Assembly: GCA_945869695.1 (NCBI GenBank)
Contig: CAMBPV010000013.1
Coordinates: 1-44,624, forward strand
Length of the DNA: 44,624 nt
Direction of reading: 5' to 3'
From: Prosthecobacter debontii
GTDB lineage: Bacteria; Verrucomicrobiota; Verrucomicrobiia; Verrucomicrobiales; Verrucomicrobiaceae
Shown here: one piece after another, positions 34,292 through 44,274 of the stretch
Layout of the letters: every line of letters starts with the position of its first letter
Numbering within the stretch: the first letter of the stretch is position 1
Notes under the pieces: model-generated
The model's input: the letters and a program-made list of their open reading frames with translations, nothing else
What the model was told of the DNA's origin: nothing
Database searches by the model: none
Position numbers and translations under genes: made by a program

Positions 34292-35050
34292 CTAGGAATA
34301 GGGGCTAACTATCAGCGCCACCGTGAAGAAGCCAGAGGTGCCTGTTGCATCCACGTAAACCGATCGGGGAAGACCGTTCCCTGAGACTTGGTTTTGATTG
34401 GCCACACCTCCTGCCGAAGTTGCAAACGTTACAAACACCGGTGCATCCGTCAGCGTCTGCTGGTATTGCACTCTGTAAGTGAAGGTGTTGTTCAAAGTAG
34501 GAAACTGCAGGTGCAACCGGATGGTGGAGGCCGTGGTCGACTGAACATTCACGGTCCTAATTCGAGTGGCAATCCCAGGAACACCCACACAAACGATTCC
34601 GGTCGTGCTGTTGAAGCTTGTGGCATAGGTCGTGAGATTTGATTGAGCTTGGCCCGACAAAACCTGGCCCGTCATGTCGAACTGAGAGAAGTGAAGAGGA
34701 CACTCCATGTAACCGTTCCCAACATCATACGGACCGACAACGCCAGCTTCGTGCGTGCATCTGGTATCGACCGCATGAAACACGTTTCCGGGAGACCTCG
34801 TCACCGTAAAAGGGAAGTAAGTTCCAATCGAAGAGTTAAATTTGAACTGGACGGAGCCATAATCGGAGGCAAGAGCCGGGTAGTCTGCGATCTTAATCTG
34901 AATAACTCCCACATTTCCTCCCGCGTTCAAATCAGCCAGTACACGACCTGTCCAGAGCTTCCCCCCGATGATGGAGGCTGCGGTGCAGAGGGAGAACTGC
35001 TTTATAATCTGTCGCCTGGTAAGATCGGCGGATGGAGCATGTGAGTTCAT
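34292..35050 (-). CDS. Exported Rieske [2Fe-2S] protein
   Basis: The 252-residue protein has a twin-arginine-like signal (LTRRQIIKQFSLCTAASIIG) and so is probably exported folded, as expected for an iron-sulfur protein. The Rieske fold shows C-T-H in DTRCTHEAGVV and C-x2-H in MECPLHFSQFD, the two Cys and two His that bind the cluster. The last 90 residues form a separate beta-rich domain (RLHLQFPTLNNTFTYRVQY) without recognised function. It would pass electrons in the periplasm; its partners are unknown. It lies 22 bases after the DUF1501 gene, so it belongs to the DUF1800-DUF1501 transcript. Start ATG 35050; an extra 47 upstream residues from 35191 fall inside the preceding gene and are rejected. 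Confidence 0.88.
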   Translation of the reverse strand: MNSHAPSADLTRRQIIKQFSLCTAASIIGGKLWTGRVLADLNAGGNVGVIQIKIADYPALASDYGSVQFKFNSSIGTYFPFTVTRSPGNVFHAVDTRCTHEAGVVGPYDVGNGYMECPLHFSQFDMTGQVLSGQAQSNLTTYATSFNSTTGIVCVGVPGIATRIRTVNVQSTTASTIRLHLQFPTLNNTFTYRVQYQQTLTDAPVFVTFATSAGGVANQNQVSGNGLPRSVYVDATGTSGFFTVALIVSPYS

Positions 35051-35072
35051 GAATGACGATTTTCGGATTGAA

Positions 35073-36869
35073 TCAAACACTGAAGTCAACGAAATCCAGA
35101 TTCCGGGCGACCAAGGCCGCGGGACTGAAGTCGGGTTGGAATCTGAAGATGTTGGGGAAGACGTTGGCCAACTGGCTGTCAGTGAGGCCAAACCATTTGG
35201 CGATCATGGCGGCCTTTTGATCGACGGCGGTGGTAGGAATCCAAAGTCCTCGATTCGAAGAGGTGGCATCGATACCGCCACCGACGGTGAGATCAGGGAA
35301 GGTTCCGAGGATTTGGCCACCCTTGACAGCACCGCCGCAGACGAAACTGTTACCGCCCCAGGCATGATCCGAGCCACCCGTGGCATCGTTCTTGTTCGGT
35401 GTGAAAGTGCGATTGAAATCAGAGGCCGAGAACATCATCACCTTGTCCCACATGCCGATGGCTTTCATGCAGTCCGAGAAGGCTTTGACACTGCGGCTCA
35501 AGTTGTTGATCAGATTGTATTGTCCGGCGTTCACATTGGCGTTCGGAATCTGAGAGGTGTGTGTATCCCAGCCGCCCACTTGAACAAAGAAAATTTGTCG
35601 TGAGTTACTCAATTGGCTCCGACCTTGAATCAAACGCGCCACGACTTTGAGTTGGTTGGAAAGGTCCGTTTGACCGAATCCACCCGGAAACCAATTGTTC
35701 CAATGCCCATCCAGCGTTGGGTTAGGCGCAGCGGTCTGGGCCAGCGCGGTCCCGACGAGCCCTTCAGTGTTGCGGGCACTTTTTGGCACGTTGACGTAGT
35801 TTTCGTCAAACAGGCTATAGTGACTGGCCGCCAGCACCTGCTCCAGAGCGCGCAAACGCCAGCCGGCCGATGAGTTCAGATAGTTTGTGCCACTGAGAGG
35901 ATCCACGCTGCCAGTGAGTGAGCCGATGCCCGCGAGGGGATTGTATTTCGTGGAGCCTAGGGAGGCTGGATTGGTGTAGTCCGGATTTAAGGCCGTGTTC
36001 CGCAAAGCGCCGCCGTAGCTTGTGCTGGGGGTTCCACCGCTGAAGCCAGTGAGAGGCGTCACCGCGCCGGTCGCATTCATGAAGTAAGGCTGTTCGGTAA
36101 CGCCGACTTGAAAGCTATTGGCTCCGGCAATGGACACGCTCACGCCGAGTTCACCTGAATTCATGCCGGCAACAATATCCGCGACGCGACCACCCCAGCC
36201 GCTTCGGAAGGGTTTGTCCGGCAGCGATGACTGCCACTGCACCTGTTGATCGCTGTGGGAAAAAAGCTGCGGGGGCTTCGACGTGGTGCCCAGATTAAAA
36301 TTTGCACGCGTGACACCCGGCCTTGTGAGTGTCCCGATGTTGGCAAAAAAGGAAAGGTCACCGCTGTCAAAGAGGGTCTTCAGCGGATAAGCACCGGGGT
36401 GCAGAGCCATGTCATTTTTGGTGTAGCTGTTTCCAGGCGTCGAGCGACTGGCCGGATCATAGGCCGTGCTACCCGCTGTTCCATTGATCGGAGTGATTTT
36501 GGTCGTGACGGGATCCTGCGTGATGGCGGTGCCGTTGAAGTAACCATTGTTGGCACCGGGCGTGTAGGTGTATTGGGAATCTGGAATGGCCAAGACCCCT
36601 CGACCCGTCTGATAATTAGTGCGCGCGGCAGAGCCCGCTGTGCCTGCTGGCATCAGGAGGTTGTTGGAATCAGCGCCCCCATTCAGGAAGAGACAGACCA
36701 GGGCCTTGTAGTCCCCTGCCCCCTGAGCTGCGGCAGAACCCACGAGCTTGAGTTGAGCGAGGGTGTTCACCATGCTGGTGATGCCCAGACTCGCGCAGCT
36801 GCTTTGCAACAGGAAGTCCCGACGGTTTGGCTTGCTGCGGTCCTCGGTTTTGCGGATGAAAATGTTCAT
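35073..36869 (-). CDS. DUF1501 protein with twin-arginine signal
   Basis: The 598-residue protein carries NRRDFLLQSSCASLGIT near residue 16, a Tat signal. The mature part shows DUF1501 landmarks: ALVCLFLNGGADSNNLLMP near the start, VGGWDTH, a SASDFNRT segment and GGSDHAWGG, resembling the metal-site motifs of the alkaline-phosphatase-like superfamily. The biochemical activity of DUF1501 is not established. Genes of this family very commonly sit next to DUF1800 genes in Planctomycetes, Verrucomicrobia and Proteobacteria. Here the DUF1800 gene is 48 bases upstream and the Rieske gene 22 bases downstream, which suggests an operon and a shared role at the envelope. Confidence 0.93.
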   Translation of the reverse strand: MNIFIRKTEDRSKPNRRDFLLQSSCASLGITSMVNTLAQLKLVGSAAAQGAGDYKALVCLFLNGGADSNNLLMPAGTAGSAARTNYQTGRGVLAIPDSQYTYTPGANNGYFNGTAITQDPVTTKITPINGTAGSTAYDPASRSTPGNSYTKNDMALHPGAYPLKTLFDSGDLSFFANIGTLTRPGVTRANFNLGTTSKPPQLFSHSDQQVQWQSSLPDKPFRSGWGGRVADIVAGMNSGELGVSVSIAGANSFQVGVTEQPYFMNATGAVTPLTGFSGGTPSTSYGGALRNTALNPDYTNPASLGSTKYNPLAGIGSLTGSVDPLSGTNYLNSSAGWRLRALEQVLAASHYSLFDENYVNVPKSARNTEGLVGTALAQTAAPNPTLDGHWNNWFPGGFGQTDLSNQLKVVARLIQGRSQLSNSRQIFFVQVGGWDTHTSQIPNANVNAGQYNLINNLSRSVKAFSDCMKAIGMWDKVMMFSASDFNRTFTPNKNDATGGSDHAWGGNSFVCGGAVKGGQILGTFPDLTVGGGIDATSSNRGLWIPTTAVDQKAAMIAKWFGLTDSQLANVFPNIFRFQPDFSPAALVARNLDFVDFSV

Positions 36870-36917
36870 GGCTTTAAGGAGTTAAAATTGGAGATCGTGA
36901 TTTGTTTTTGATCTGAT

Positions 36918-39900
36918 TTAGTGAGAAACCATTCCAGGTGCGCCGACAGTCATGAGATATCCAGCCCAGCGGCATCGGTCGCGGACCTCATTGGCAAAGG
37001 TATCCGTCGGCGGAGCTTTGGGATTAAAGACCACCTCCGGTGCGTAGCGGGTGGTGGAGGGAAGGCTGTTCCCGCCGCTGTGCGCGTAGATCGCATCCAT
37101 GATGGCCTGACGCGGATTGGCAGGCGGTCGCGGCACGGGCACCGGTTGGTTTGGCTCGATCAGCACCGGGTCGCGAGCTTTCATGCCGCCACCGCTGAAC
37201 CAAATATCCATTTTGTCGATCATGGCCTTCGTGGCAGCCCAATGCGCATTTTGCAGCCGAGTGTTATCAGTAGCGCTCGGAGTCGTGGGGAATGGCGTTG
37301 GAATCACACCCCCATAAGCGGCGCGGAGATTCGCGTAAAAAGTGTTTCGATAAAGCTGAATGCTCTCGCTGTAATCGATCACGATGTTGTCACGCTCATT
37401 GCTTCCGCCTTGGTCACTCACGAAGTAACCGTTCGTCTTCCCGATCTGCGGGGGTGGCACATAATAAGCGGGCGGATACAGCGTGATGGTGACGCTGGTG
37501 CCGGGCTCAGGCTGTGTATTGAGCCGCACAAGAATCGAATCATTCACACTGGCACCCTCGGTGACGACCGTGCTGGTGTTATCCGCACCGGCGTGGGTGA
37601 CACTGATTCCCGGGCTATCGTTATCCCAAATTTGAGCCGACAAAGTAGGCACGCTCAGATTGCTATAAAGGGGATCCGAACTTGCCACGGTGTGGGTGAC
37701 CACTCCCGTGTGAGTTGCCGTTTCAGCAGTGGAATCATTCACTGCAGTCAGCGTGACGGTCTGAGGCACATTCCAAGGCGTCGCTCCCGCGCTGTTGGTG
37801 AACACCAGGGAAGGAACGCTCGCGTTTAGCTGTGCATCAGGAGAGACTGAAACGGTCACGTCCGAGGTGGGCTCGGTGTTGAGAACTACGGTGTAGGTAT
37901 CCGTGACACCGTTTTCATTGACCACCGTGCCTGTTCCCGTCGCGAGAACGCTCACGCTCGCACCATCGTTGTCGTAGATACTGCTGTTCACAGGTGTGAC
38001 AGACTTACCATTGAAGAAGGTATCAGCGCTGGAAACGGTTGGAACCATCTGGCCCCAGTGGAGAATCGGCTCGATGACTTTATCATCCACCGAGCGAATG
38101 GTGACCGTTTGCGCCACATTGAATGTGCCAGCGCCCGTGGCACCCGGAACAAAGGTGAGCGTGCTCGGGGTGGCTGAAAGCTGACTGTTCGAAGGGAATG
38201 TCACGATAACATTGGAAGTCGGTGCCTGACTGAGCACGACCGTGATGGTATCAACATTCGAGTTGATTCCATTCACCGTTGCTCCGCTTTCAGTCACACT
38301 CGTCGAACCACTACTTTCCGTAATCCTCACCACATTGGATGCGACGCTATTGTCATTGTCCGACACGATCGATGAAACGCTCGGCAGTTCGGTCAATGCC
38401 AAATACTCGGCTGCACTTCCCGTCCCAATCGAGTGGGTGATTGGAGCGACATGCCTCAACTCCGGAGCCGTATCGTCCACAGGTAAAGTCCAGACAGTCT
38501 GAGGGGTGTTCCAGTTAGCAGGCGTGAAGTTAAGTGTCACTGTTGTAGCCGCAGCGACCGTCGAAGTCTTGCTAAGACGGGACTGAGTGCCTCCATTCAC
38601 GACGACATCGACATTCCCGGTTGGCAGTCTCGTGAGCGCAACGGTGTAGCTGTCCGTGGTGGTGTTACCTTCCGTGACAGTCGTGATGCCACTTGTTTCG
38701 ACAATGCTGATTCCCGAACTGTCGTTATCCGTCACCTGCACCATCACTGGCGGAGCGGCGAGACCGTTGTAATAGGCATCCGTGCTGACCAGTCTAAATC
38801 CGACCACCCCACTGTGAAGCGGCTCTTCGAGATTCGCATCATCAACGGCCGTCACCGTCACCGTTTGCGCAGTTGAGAATGCACCAACGCCTGTCGACGA
38901 ACTGGTGAAAGTGAGAACGGACGGTGTGACGGTGATCTGATTGCTCGGATTCAATGTAACCGAGACCGTCGTGCCCGCAGCGGGTGCCCGGGGAAGCAGA
39001 ACGGTGAAAGTGTCCTGCGCATTCGGGGTGCCGCCAGTGCCAGGCGAGGTGCCCCCCTCTCTCACTTGAGTAAAGATGTTCGTCTGCGCAATGGTCAGAG
39101 GTGGATCGTTATCATCGACGGTGACCAGCACGACCGGTGAACTGCTGCGATCATAGACAGGGTCCGTGCTGCTGATCGAGTGGGAAATGGTGGCCGTGCC
39201 GCGAGTCTCGGCAGTTCCATCGTTCGTGGTGGAAACCGAAACGGTAACTGCAGTATTCCAATTGGTTTCATTGAAGACAAAGGGTCCGGGCGGCGTCACC
39301 TGAATACCCGTAGTAGAGGGCGCAAGAGTAACCGTCGTAGTAGATCCAGCATCGGGTCTTCTGGAGAGAGCCAAAGTGTAGGTGTCAGTAGTTCCATCCT
39401 CATTCACCAGCGTGTTACCGCCGCTTTCAGTCACAACGAGACGTGCGTCATCGTTGTCAATGATGGTCACCGGCAGGAAGGGTGAAGTGGTCCCGTTGAA
39501 GGTGGTGCCCGCTGACGTTGTGTAGGCGACCACATTGGAAGTCTGAAGTCCTTCGTTCAGATAATCATCGAGAGCGCTAACCGAGACGGTTTGCTCGACA
39601 CTCCACAGACTATCGGAAGAACCTGTGGGTTTGAATGTGAGTGTCGCAGGACTGTACTTTAATCCGTTACCACCGAGAGTCAGGCTAACCTCCGCATTGG
39701 GATTCGAGCGCAAGCGGACGGTGATGGTGTCGTTGACGTCTCCGCCCTCCATGACTCGGGTTTCAAAGCCACTGTGAGCGAGCATGATCGCATCGTCGTC
39801 ATCCACAATGGTTGCAACAACTTGTTGGATCGGGAGTGTCGTCACGTAACCACCGGATGCCGCGCTAATGGAATGAGAGACGGTTCCAGTGTGGGGGCCC

Positions 39901-42900
39901 TCACTGGTGGTGTCATTGTTACCCCGAACCAAAACGGTCTGGGGTATGTTCCAGTCGGTCGTGCTAAAGGTTCGGGTATAAGTGGTGGCAAAGGTCGAGC
40001 TTGTCGGCGTTTGATTCACCTGGAGCCCTGAACCGGTGCAACTCACCACAACACTGGCAGTCGGGGCCCTAGTGAGAACGATGGTGTAGCTGTCCACTCC
40101 CGATTGGCTAAGGGTGGTGTTTCCAGTCTCAGCCACATCGGTGGTTCCACCGCTCTGCGTGATGAGCACGCCCAGGGCATTGTCATTATCGACAACATTG
40201 ACAAGATGGGGCGGCGTCGAGATGCCATGGAAGTTAGCTGCGTCACTCGTGGTCGCGAAAGAAATGGATTCATTTCCCGAGCCTGAGTCCTCCACATCGG
40301 AATCATCAATGGCGGTAACTGAGACCACCTGCGGTGTGTTCCAATTGCTCTCGGTAAAACTGAGTGAGGAAGTGGAAAGAGTCACCTCACCATTCGTCGC
40401 AGCCAAAGCCACATTAACGGTGGTTCCGCCTGAGGGCGGAGCCGCGAGCATCACACTGAAGGCATCCGTGTTTCCGCCTTCCTGTATCCAGGTATTCCCA
40501 CCGGTTGGGGTGATGACGAGCCGTTCATTTTTAGCCTCATTGTCCTCAAAGGTGATCGGGGTGGCTTGAGTCGCGACACCCGAGTAGCCCGCTGCTAGGC
40601 CACTCACCGCGTAGCGCACTTCAGAGGAGGCCAGTTCGCCGACTCGCTGATCATTGACTCCCACGATTGTCACATTCACACCTGTGTTCCAGTTGGTCTC
40701 ATTGAGCGTGATCGTGGCTGGCCAATTCATGAGGGTGGTGCCACCATTAATGGAGAAACGCGCAGCCGGAGTCGCCCAACCATTGCGGAAGATAAAATTG
40801 GCACCACTCACACCCGGTTGACTCACCATCCCCGCCAGCGACATCCAAGTGTAGCTGTAGAGAAGGTTGAGTTTGGAGACTTCAGCCGCCTCGGTGGCAA
40901 TCTGAAGCTCGGGAGCAAATAAACCTGCCTGAGCCATGTTCCCCGGTACAATGAAATCGGGAAGAAACCAGTTAAACACGCTCGGCGCATCCTGGGGAGA
41001 TTGACCCAGCGTGCTGCGCAGGCTGTCGATTCGAATGCGGAAAGGACCATCAGGCCACCCTATTGGCTTGGATGGAGGATTGGCATTGGAAAGGCTGAAT
41101 TTGTTGTACTCTCCTGCCGAATAGCCTCCCGTCATCGGTGCATCCATTTCAGAAAAACCCGTGTTCATATCCCGCAGCAGGCTGACAGGTGCCCCTGAGT
41201 AAGCACGGAACTGACGGAGGATCGAAGCGAAATGCATCAGGGGCTCCTTCACCTTACCCGCTGAGATGGAGGTATCGGCCAGCTGTAGCGAGCGCGCTTC
41301 CCAATCAAGAAGAATGGCTTTGATCACGGGAGCAAGGAGACCGTTGTTATCACGGTAAACTTTCTGCACGCGGTAGATGTAGCCAGCGCTCGGATTTGAC
41401 GTCACCAAGCGCTGAATGAGCCAGCGGGACATGTTCACCGGTGTGTTGGTGTGCCCTGGGTTTGCCTCGGTGCCATCGCCGTAAGTCGCAGCTGATGCAG
41501 AGCCAGCCAATACGTCATGGGCCAGACTGACTTCTGCCGCAGCCAGATTATGCACAGCAGTTTCGGACGTCGGCGAAGTCCCGGTGACAGCCTGAGCAGG
41601 GAGGTAGTATTCACCGTGCTTGCCTGAGAGCAGTGTCTTCTCACCAAAATCGTGATAAATGGTGGTGCCGATACGACCCATCGTTTTCATGGGGTAAACC
41701 CATGCGGCTTGCCAATAAGGATGGCCGTTGTCCCGACCGAACCAAGTGTTGTTGGGCGTGCCATTCAGATAAATCGTTGGCGAGGTGCGTTGGGTGCTAT
41801 TGCCCACTGTTCCATATTGACCCAGCACCTGCGTGCTCGCATTGCCATGCCGTGCACCGAACGAAAACCCAGTGAAGACTCTAGCCAATGAAGTGATGTC
41901 ATTGTTGTCATAGGTTGCGATCGGGAGGCCTTCAGAGTTCAGTTGAAGGCTGCCATCGGGATGGCGGAGCACGAGTCCGATCGAGAAAAGCTGCATGATC
42001 TCGCGAGCATAGTTTTCGTCTGGGCTGATGATCAAGCCACCCCCCGCGTCATAAGAGGCCCGGTTGGCCACACTCGTAAGGTAAACGCCCATCATGGGGT
42101 TGAGTGAGACCTGCTCCAGCAAGGTCCGATACTTTCCAAAAGCACCACTGGCCAGCATGTCCCAGTAGTTGGCTGCACCGTAGCCCCAGGCATTCACCGT
42201 CGCATCACGCTCGGAAATCACGGTGATCTCATGCAGTGCCTGGGCGACCCGCTGGCGCACTTGATCCTTGCTTTGCAGAATCAGGGTCCACCACTCTCGA
42301 CGACGATTGGGTGAATCGCCGTTTCCACCTGAGGGATTGTTGTTTCCAGGGTCGTTGGTGTTGGGATTTCCAGCTGCGGCGACGGGCATGCCATTGACGT
42401 AACTCACGGAAAGGCTGCCGCCATTGAGCTGTGGATCACTGTTGTGGGTGATGGGTTTATTGCCACGCAATGCGAACTCCTCCATGTCAGCGGCGATCAT
42501 GAGCTGACGCAGGCTGATCTGCGGCGTCTGGTTGATGTCCATCTGCTTGTCGAGCCAGTTGGAAAGGCCCGTGATGTAAGTTCCACCTCCCGCGATGGCG
42601 GCATCACACTCGGCACGAATTTCATTGTAGAGGGCCGTGGTGCCGCCAAATGTGGCCTGACTCATGAATCGCCAAATTTCTCTCTCCAGCGCATCTCCCG
42701 TGGGAGCCTGCCATCCCGCACCCCCGAGCACGGGCGCGACGAGGTCCGGTTTGCTCGCGTCAAAGTCAACTGAACCCACGACCTTGTTGAAGAAGCCGAA
42801 GATCTCTTTATCCGAATAATTGGCGCTGCTCACTGCACAGCCGAGATTGCCATTCGCCAGAGCAGTCAGAAATGCTTGGTCCGAGGATAGAAACCCGGGT

Positions 42901-44138
42901 TTGAAAGCAACATTGTAATTGAATCCGGAGACTTGGCCATTTGGCAGAGCAGGAGCGAGGTCATTGTTCGGCCCGTAGCGGATGTAGGCTGTGTTTTGCT
43001 CGGAGCTGAGATTGTTAAACACCACCGAGACCGATGCGCTGGTATTGTCCCCATTCACCAAGGCTGTGGCATATCCACTCGCAGTGGAGATCGCATCCGC
43101 TTCCCGACCGAGATAGGCCACGTAAAGGGTGCGATTGGCCGTGTCCGCTGGATTAGCATCACTGATTTTGACCGTAGCTGAGGCACAGACGGCGCTTTCC
43201 GGTGCAGTGCCCGATTTGATGCAAACTTTCAGCATCTCAGGCACTTCCGCCTGGGTATCTGAAACAGGTGCCACCATTGCCACGACGGCCGGAGTCGCCA
43301 CTCCCTGTCCGGCGGGAAGCGTGACCTGATTGGTCGTCACGTCAGCCATGTTTTTGAACACGAAGTCTGCGCCATCGGCATTGCTTCTGGTTGGGTCCGT
43401 GGTGCCCGCGTCGAGAGCGAGACCTACCGTCAGCGCCATGGTGCCTACGGAGCGCTGGAGCCTTACGGTTGCTGGCGTGCCCTCTTTTTCATAAGCTGTC
43501 GCGGCACCCGGAGAAGCGGTGAGCGAGAGCAGCGACCTCAAGGTATCAAGGTCACTCGCTGTGCCACCCGAGGCATTTCCTGCACTGGTTGCAGAGTTCG
43601 GATTGCTACCCGTCTTGAACTCACTCCAGTCTGAAATGCCATCGGAGTCGGAATCCGCATCCTTGGCCTCAAGGCGGTAAAATTTCCTGGCGTTCCCAGA
43701 CTTCGGAAAAATGAGCGTATCAGCCCCACCGACAGAGGCCAATTTTTCAGCACCTCCGACTTGCGACCAACCTGCGCCGGGAGGCGCTCCAACCGGCGAG
43801 TCAGACTGCCACACCTGATACCTTTTTCCCTTCTCGGCGTCGAAGCTGAAAATGATATTGCTACCACCGATCACGATGTTCCCAATCGTCAAGCAATCGC
43901 CAGGATTGCGCGGATCGCTGCCAGCGATGCACTCGATGACATTCGAGCACCCATCGTTGTCCTCATCGCCATTGGGTGTCAGACCCCACCCATTAAAAAC
44001 CGCCTGCCAGACGTCATCGATCCCATCCGGCGCTCCCTGACCTGGCCCGGTAGAGTCGTCGTCAATGATGCAGTAGGCTGGATGAATTCCGGTGAGGAAC
44101 AATGCAGCGGCGATTTTCGAGAGGATTCGTGCACGCAT
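36918..44138 (-). CDS. Giant DUF1800 protein with Calx-beta-like array inside the domain
   Basis: The 2406-residue exported protein starts with MRARILSKIAAALFLTGI. A Ca-binding EF-hand/thrombospondin-type stretch follows (NGDEDNDGCSNVIECI, DADSDSDGISDWSEF). A Calx-beta-like unit lies at about residues 200-330 and a CHRD-like unit at about 333-450. DUF1800 begins near 480 (REIWRFMSQATFGG) and includes VRQRVAQALHEITVI, NYAREIMQLFSIGL near 710 and the FNWFLPDF segment, stopping at TWMS near 1098. Calx-beta-like repeats then fill residues about 1105-2240. After them NIVIDYSESIQLYRNTFYAN and a 150-residue tail look like the missing C-terminal helices of DUF1800. The domain thus appears split by the array. 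A promoter candidate lies 57 bases upstream. It probably acts at the cell surface; its function is unknown. Confidence 0.93.
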   Translation of the reverse strand: MRARILSKIAAALFLTGIHPAYCIIDDDSTGPGQGAPDGIDDVWQAVFNGWGLTPNGDEDNDGCSNVIECIAGSDPRNPGDCLTIGNIVIGGSNIIFSFDAEKGKRYQVWQSDSPVGAPPGAGWSQVGGAEKLASVGGADTLIFPKSGNARKFYRLEAKDADSDSDGISDWSEFKTGSNPNSATSAGNASGGTASDLDTLRSLLSLTASPGAATAYEKEGTPATVRLQRSVGTMALTVGLALDAGTTDPTRSNADGADFVFKNMADVTTNQVTLPAGQGVATPAVVAMVAPVSDTQAEVPEMLKVCIKSGTAPESAVCASATVKISDANPADTANRTLYVAYLGREADAISTASGYATALVNGDNTSASVSVVFNNLSSEQNTAYIRYGPNNDLAPALPNGQVSGFNYNVAFKPGFLSSDQAFLTALANGNLGCAVSSANYSDKEIFGFFNKVVGSVDFDASKPDLVAPVLGGAGWQAPTGDALEREIWRFMSQATFGGTTALYNEIRAECDAAIAGGGTYITGLSNWLDKQMDINQTPQISLRQLMIAADMEEFALRGNKPITHNSDPQLNGGSLSVSYVNGMPVAAAGNPNTNDPGNNNPSGGNGDSPNRRREWWTLILQSKDQVRQRVAQALHEITVISERDATVNAWGYGAANYWDMLASGAFGKYRTLLEQVSLNPMMGVYLTSVANRASYDAGGGLIISPDENYAREIMQLFSIGLVLRHPDGSLQLNSEGLPIATYDNNDITSLARVFTGFSFGARHGNASTQVLGQYGTVGNSTQRTSPTIYLNGTPNNTWFGRDNGHPYWQAAWVYPMKTMGRIGTTIYHDFGEKTLLSGKHGEYYLPAQAVTGTSPTSETAVHNLAAAEVSLAHDVLAGSASAATYGDGTEANPGHTNTPVNMSRWLIQRLVTSNPSAGYIYRVQKVYRDNNGLLAPVIKAILLDWEARSLQLADTSISAGKVKEPLMHFASILRQFRAYSGAPVSLLRDMNTGFSEMDAPMTGGYSAGEYNKFSLSNANPPSKPIGWPDGPFRIRIDSLRSTLGQSPQDAPSVFNWFLPDFIVPGNMAQAGLFAPELQIATEAAEVSKLNLLYSYTWMSLAGMVSQPGVSGANFIFRNGWATPAARFSINGGTTLMNWPATITLNETNWNTGVNVTIVGVNDQRVGELASSEVRYAVSGLAAGYSGVATQATPITFEDNEAKNERLVITPTGGNTWIQEGGNTDAFSVMLAAPPSGGTTVNVALAATNGEVTLSTSSLSFTESNWNTPQVVSVTAIDDSDVEDSGSGNESISFATTSDAANFHGISTPPHLVNVVDNDNALGVLITQSGGTTDVAETGNTTLSQSGVDSYTIVLTRAPTASVVVSCTGSGLQVNQTPTSSTFATTYTRTFSTTDWNIPQTVLVRGNNDTTSEGPHTGTVSHSISAASGGYVTTLPIQQVVATIVDDDDAIMLAHSGFETRVMEGGDVNDTITVRLRSNPNAEVSLTLGGNGLKYSPATLTFKPTGSSDSLWSVEQTVSVSALDDYLNEGLQTSNVVAYTTSAGTTFNGTTSPFLPVTIIDNDDARLVVTESGGNTLVNEDGTTDTYTLALSRRPDAGSTTTVTLAPSTTGIQVTPPGPFVFNETNWNTAVTVSVSTTNDGTAETRGTATISHSISSTDPVYDRSSSPVVLVTVDDNDPPLTIAQTNIFTQVREGGTSPGTGGTPNAQDTFTVLLPRAPAAGTTVSVTLNPSNQITVTPSVLTFTSSSTGVGAFSTAQTVTVTAVDDANLEEPLHSGVVGFRLVSTDAYYNGLAAPPVMVQVTDNDSSGISIVETSGITTVTEGNTTTDSYTVALTRLPTGNVDVVVNGGTQSRLSKTSTVAAATTVTLNFTPANWNTPQTVWTLPVDDTAPELRHVAPITHSIGTGSAAEYLALTELPSVSSIVSDNDNSVASNVVRITESSGSTSVTESGATVNGINSNVDTITVVLSQAPTSNVIVTFPSNSQLSATPSTLTFVPGATGAGTFNVAQTVTIRSVDDKVIEPILHWGQMVPTVSSADTFFNGKSVTPVNSSIYDNDGASVSVLATGTGTVVNENGVTDTYTVVLNTEPTSDVTVSVSPDAQLNASVPSLVFTNSAGATPWNVPQTVTLTAVNDSTAETATHTGVVTHTVASSDPLYSNLSVPTLSAQIWDNDSPGISVTHAGADNTSTVVTEGASVNDSILVRLNTQPEPGTSVTITLYPPAYYVPPPQIGKTNGYFVSDQGGSNERDNIVIDYSESIQLYRNTFYANLRAAYGGVIPTPFPTTPSATDNTRLQNAHWAATKAMIDKMDIWFSGGGMKARDPVLIEPNQPVPVPRPPANPRQAIMDAIYAHSGGNSLPSTTRYAPEVVFNPKAPPTDTFANEVRDRCRWAGYLMTVGAPGMVSH
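37470..40800 (-). repeat. Array of about eight full plus two partial Calx-beta-like repeats
   Basis: Units of about 110-125 residues end in variants of DNDxx (VVDNDNA, IVDDDDA, IIDNDDA, VDDNDPP, VTDNDSS, VSDNDNS, IYDNDGA, IWDNDSP). Most contain NWN-x-PQTV or a close variant and EGG or ENG near the start. The first unit has only its second half and the last only its first half, ending at SVTITLYPP. The Asp-rich ends suggest calcium binding, as in Calx-beta domains. Repeats are diverged rather than identical, so they arose some time ago. Confidence 0.82.
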
Positions 44139-44194
44139 AACTAAAGGAAAAGAACCGGTGGTTTGGTTGGAGCCGATTCGTTTAAATTCCCCCG

Positions 44195-44224
44195 ATTTTG
44201 CTCAGATTTTCACGTCGAAGTCAA
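44195..44224 (-). promoter_or_regulatory. Possible sigma-70-type promoter for the DUF1800 operon
   Basis: On the minus strand TTGACT (44224-44219) and CAAAAT (44200-44195) are separated by 18 bases. The match is four to five of six at each hexamer. The leader to ATG 44138 would be about 50 bases. Confidence 0.4.
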
Positions 44225-44274
44225 GCTTTAGGCAAAACCTCTAATGATTCGCGCAGCGGCAGCCTCTCACTTGT

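Noticed and set aside
36921-37829. 302-codon plus-strand frame opposite the end of the DUF1800 gene
   Set aside because: No domain or signal is visible, whereas the minus frame encodes repeats and the DUF1800 tail.
37470-40800. Minisatellite or CRISPR-like DNA repeat
   Set aside because: The periodicity is at protein level with diverged DNA; there are no identical direct repeats with unique spacers.
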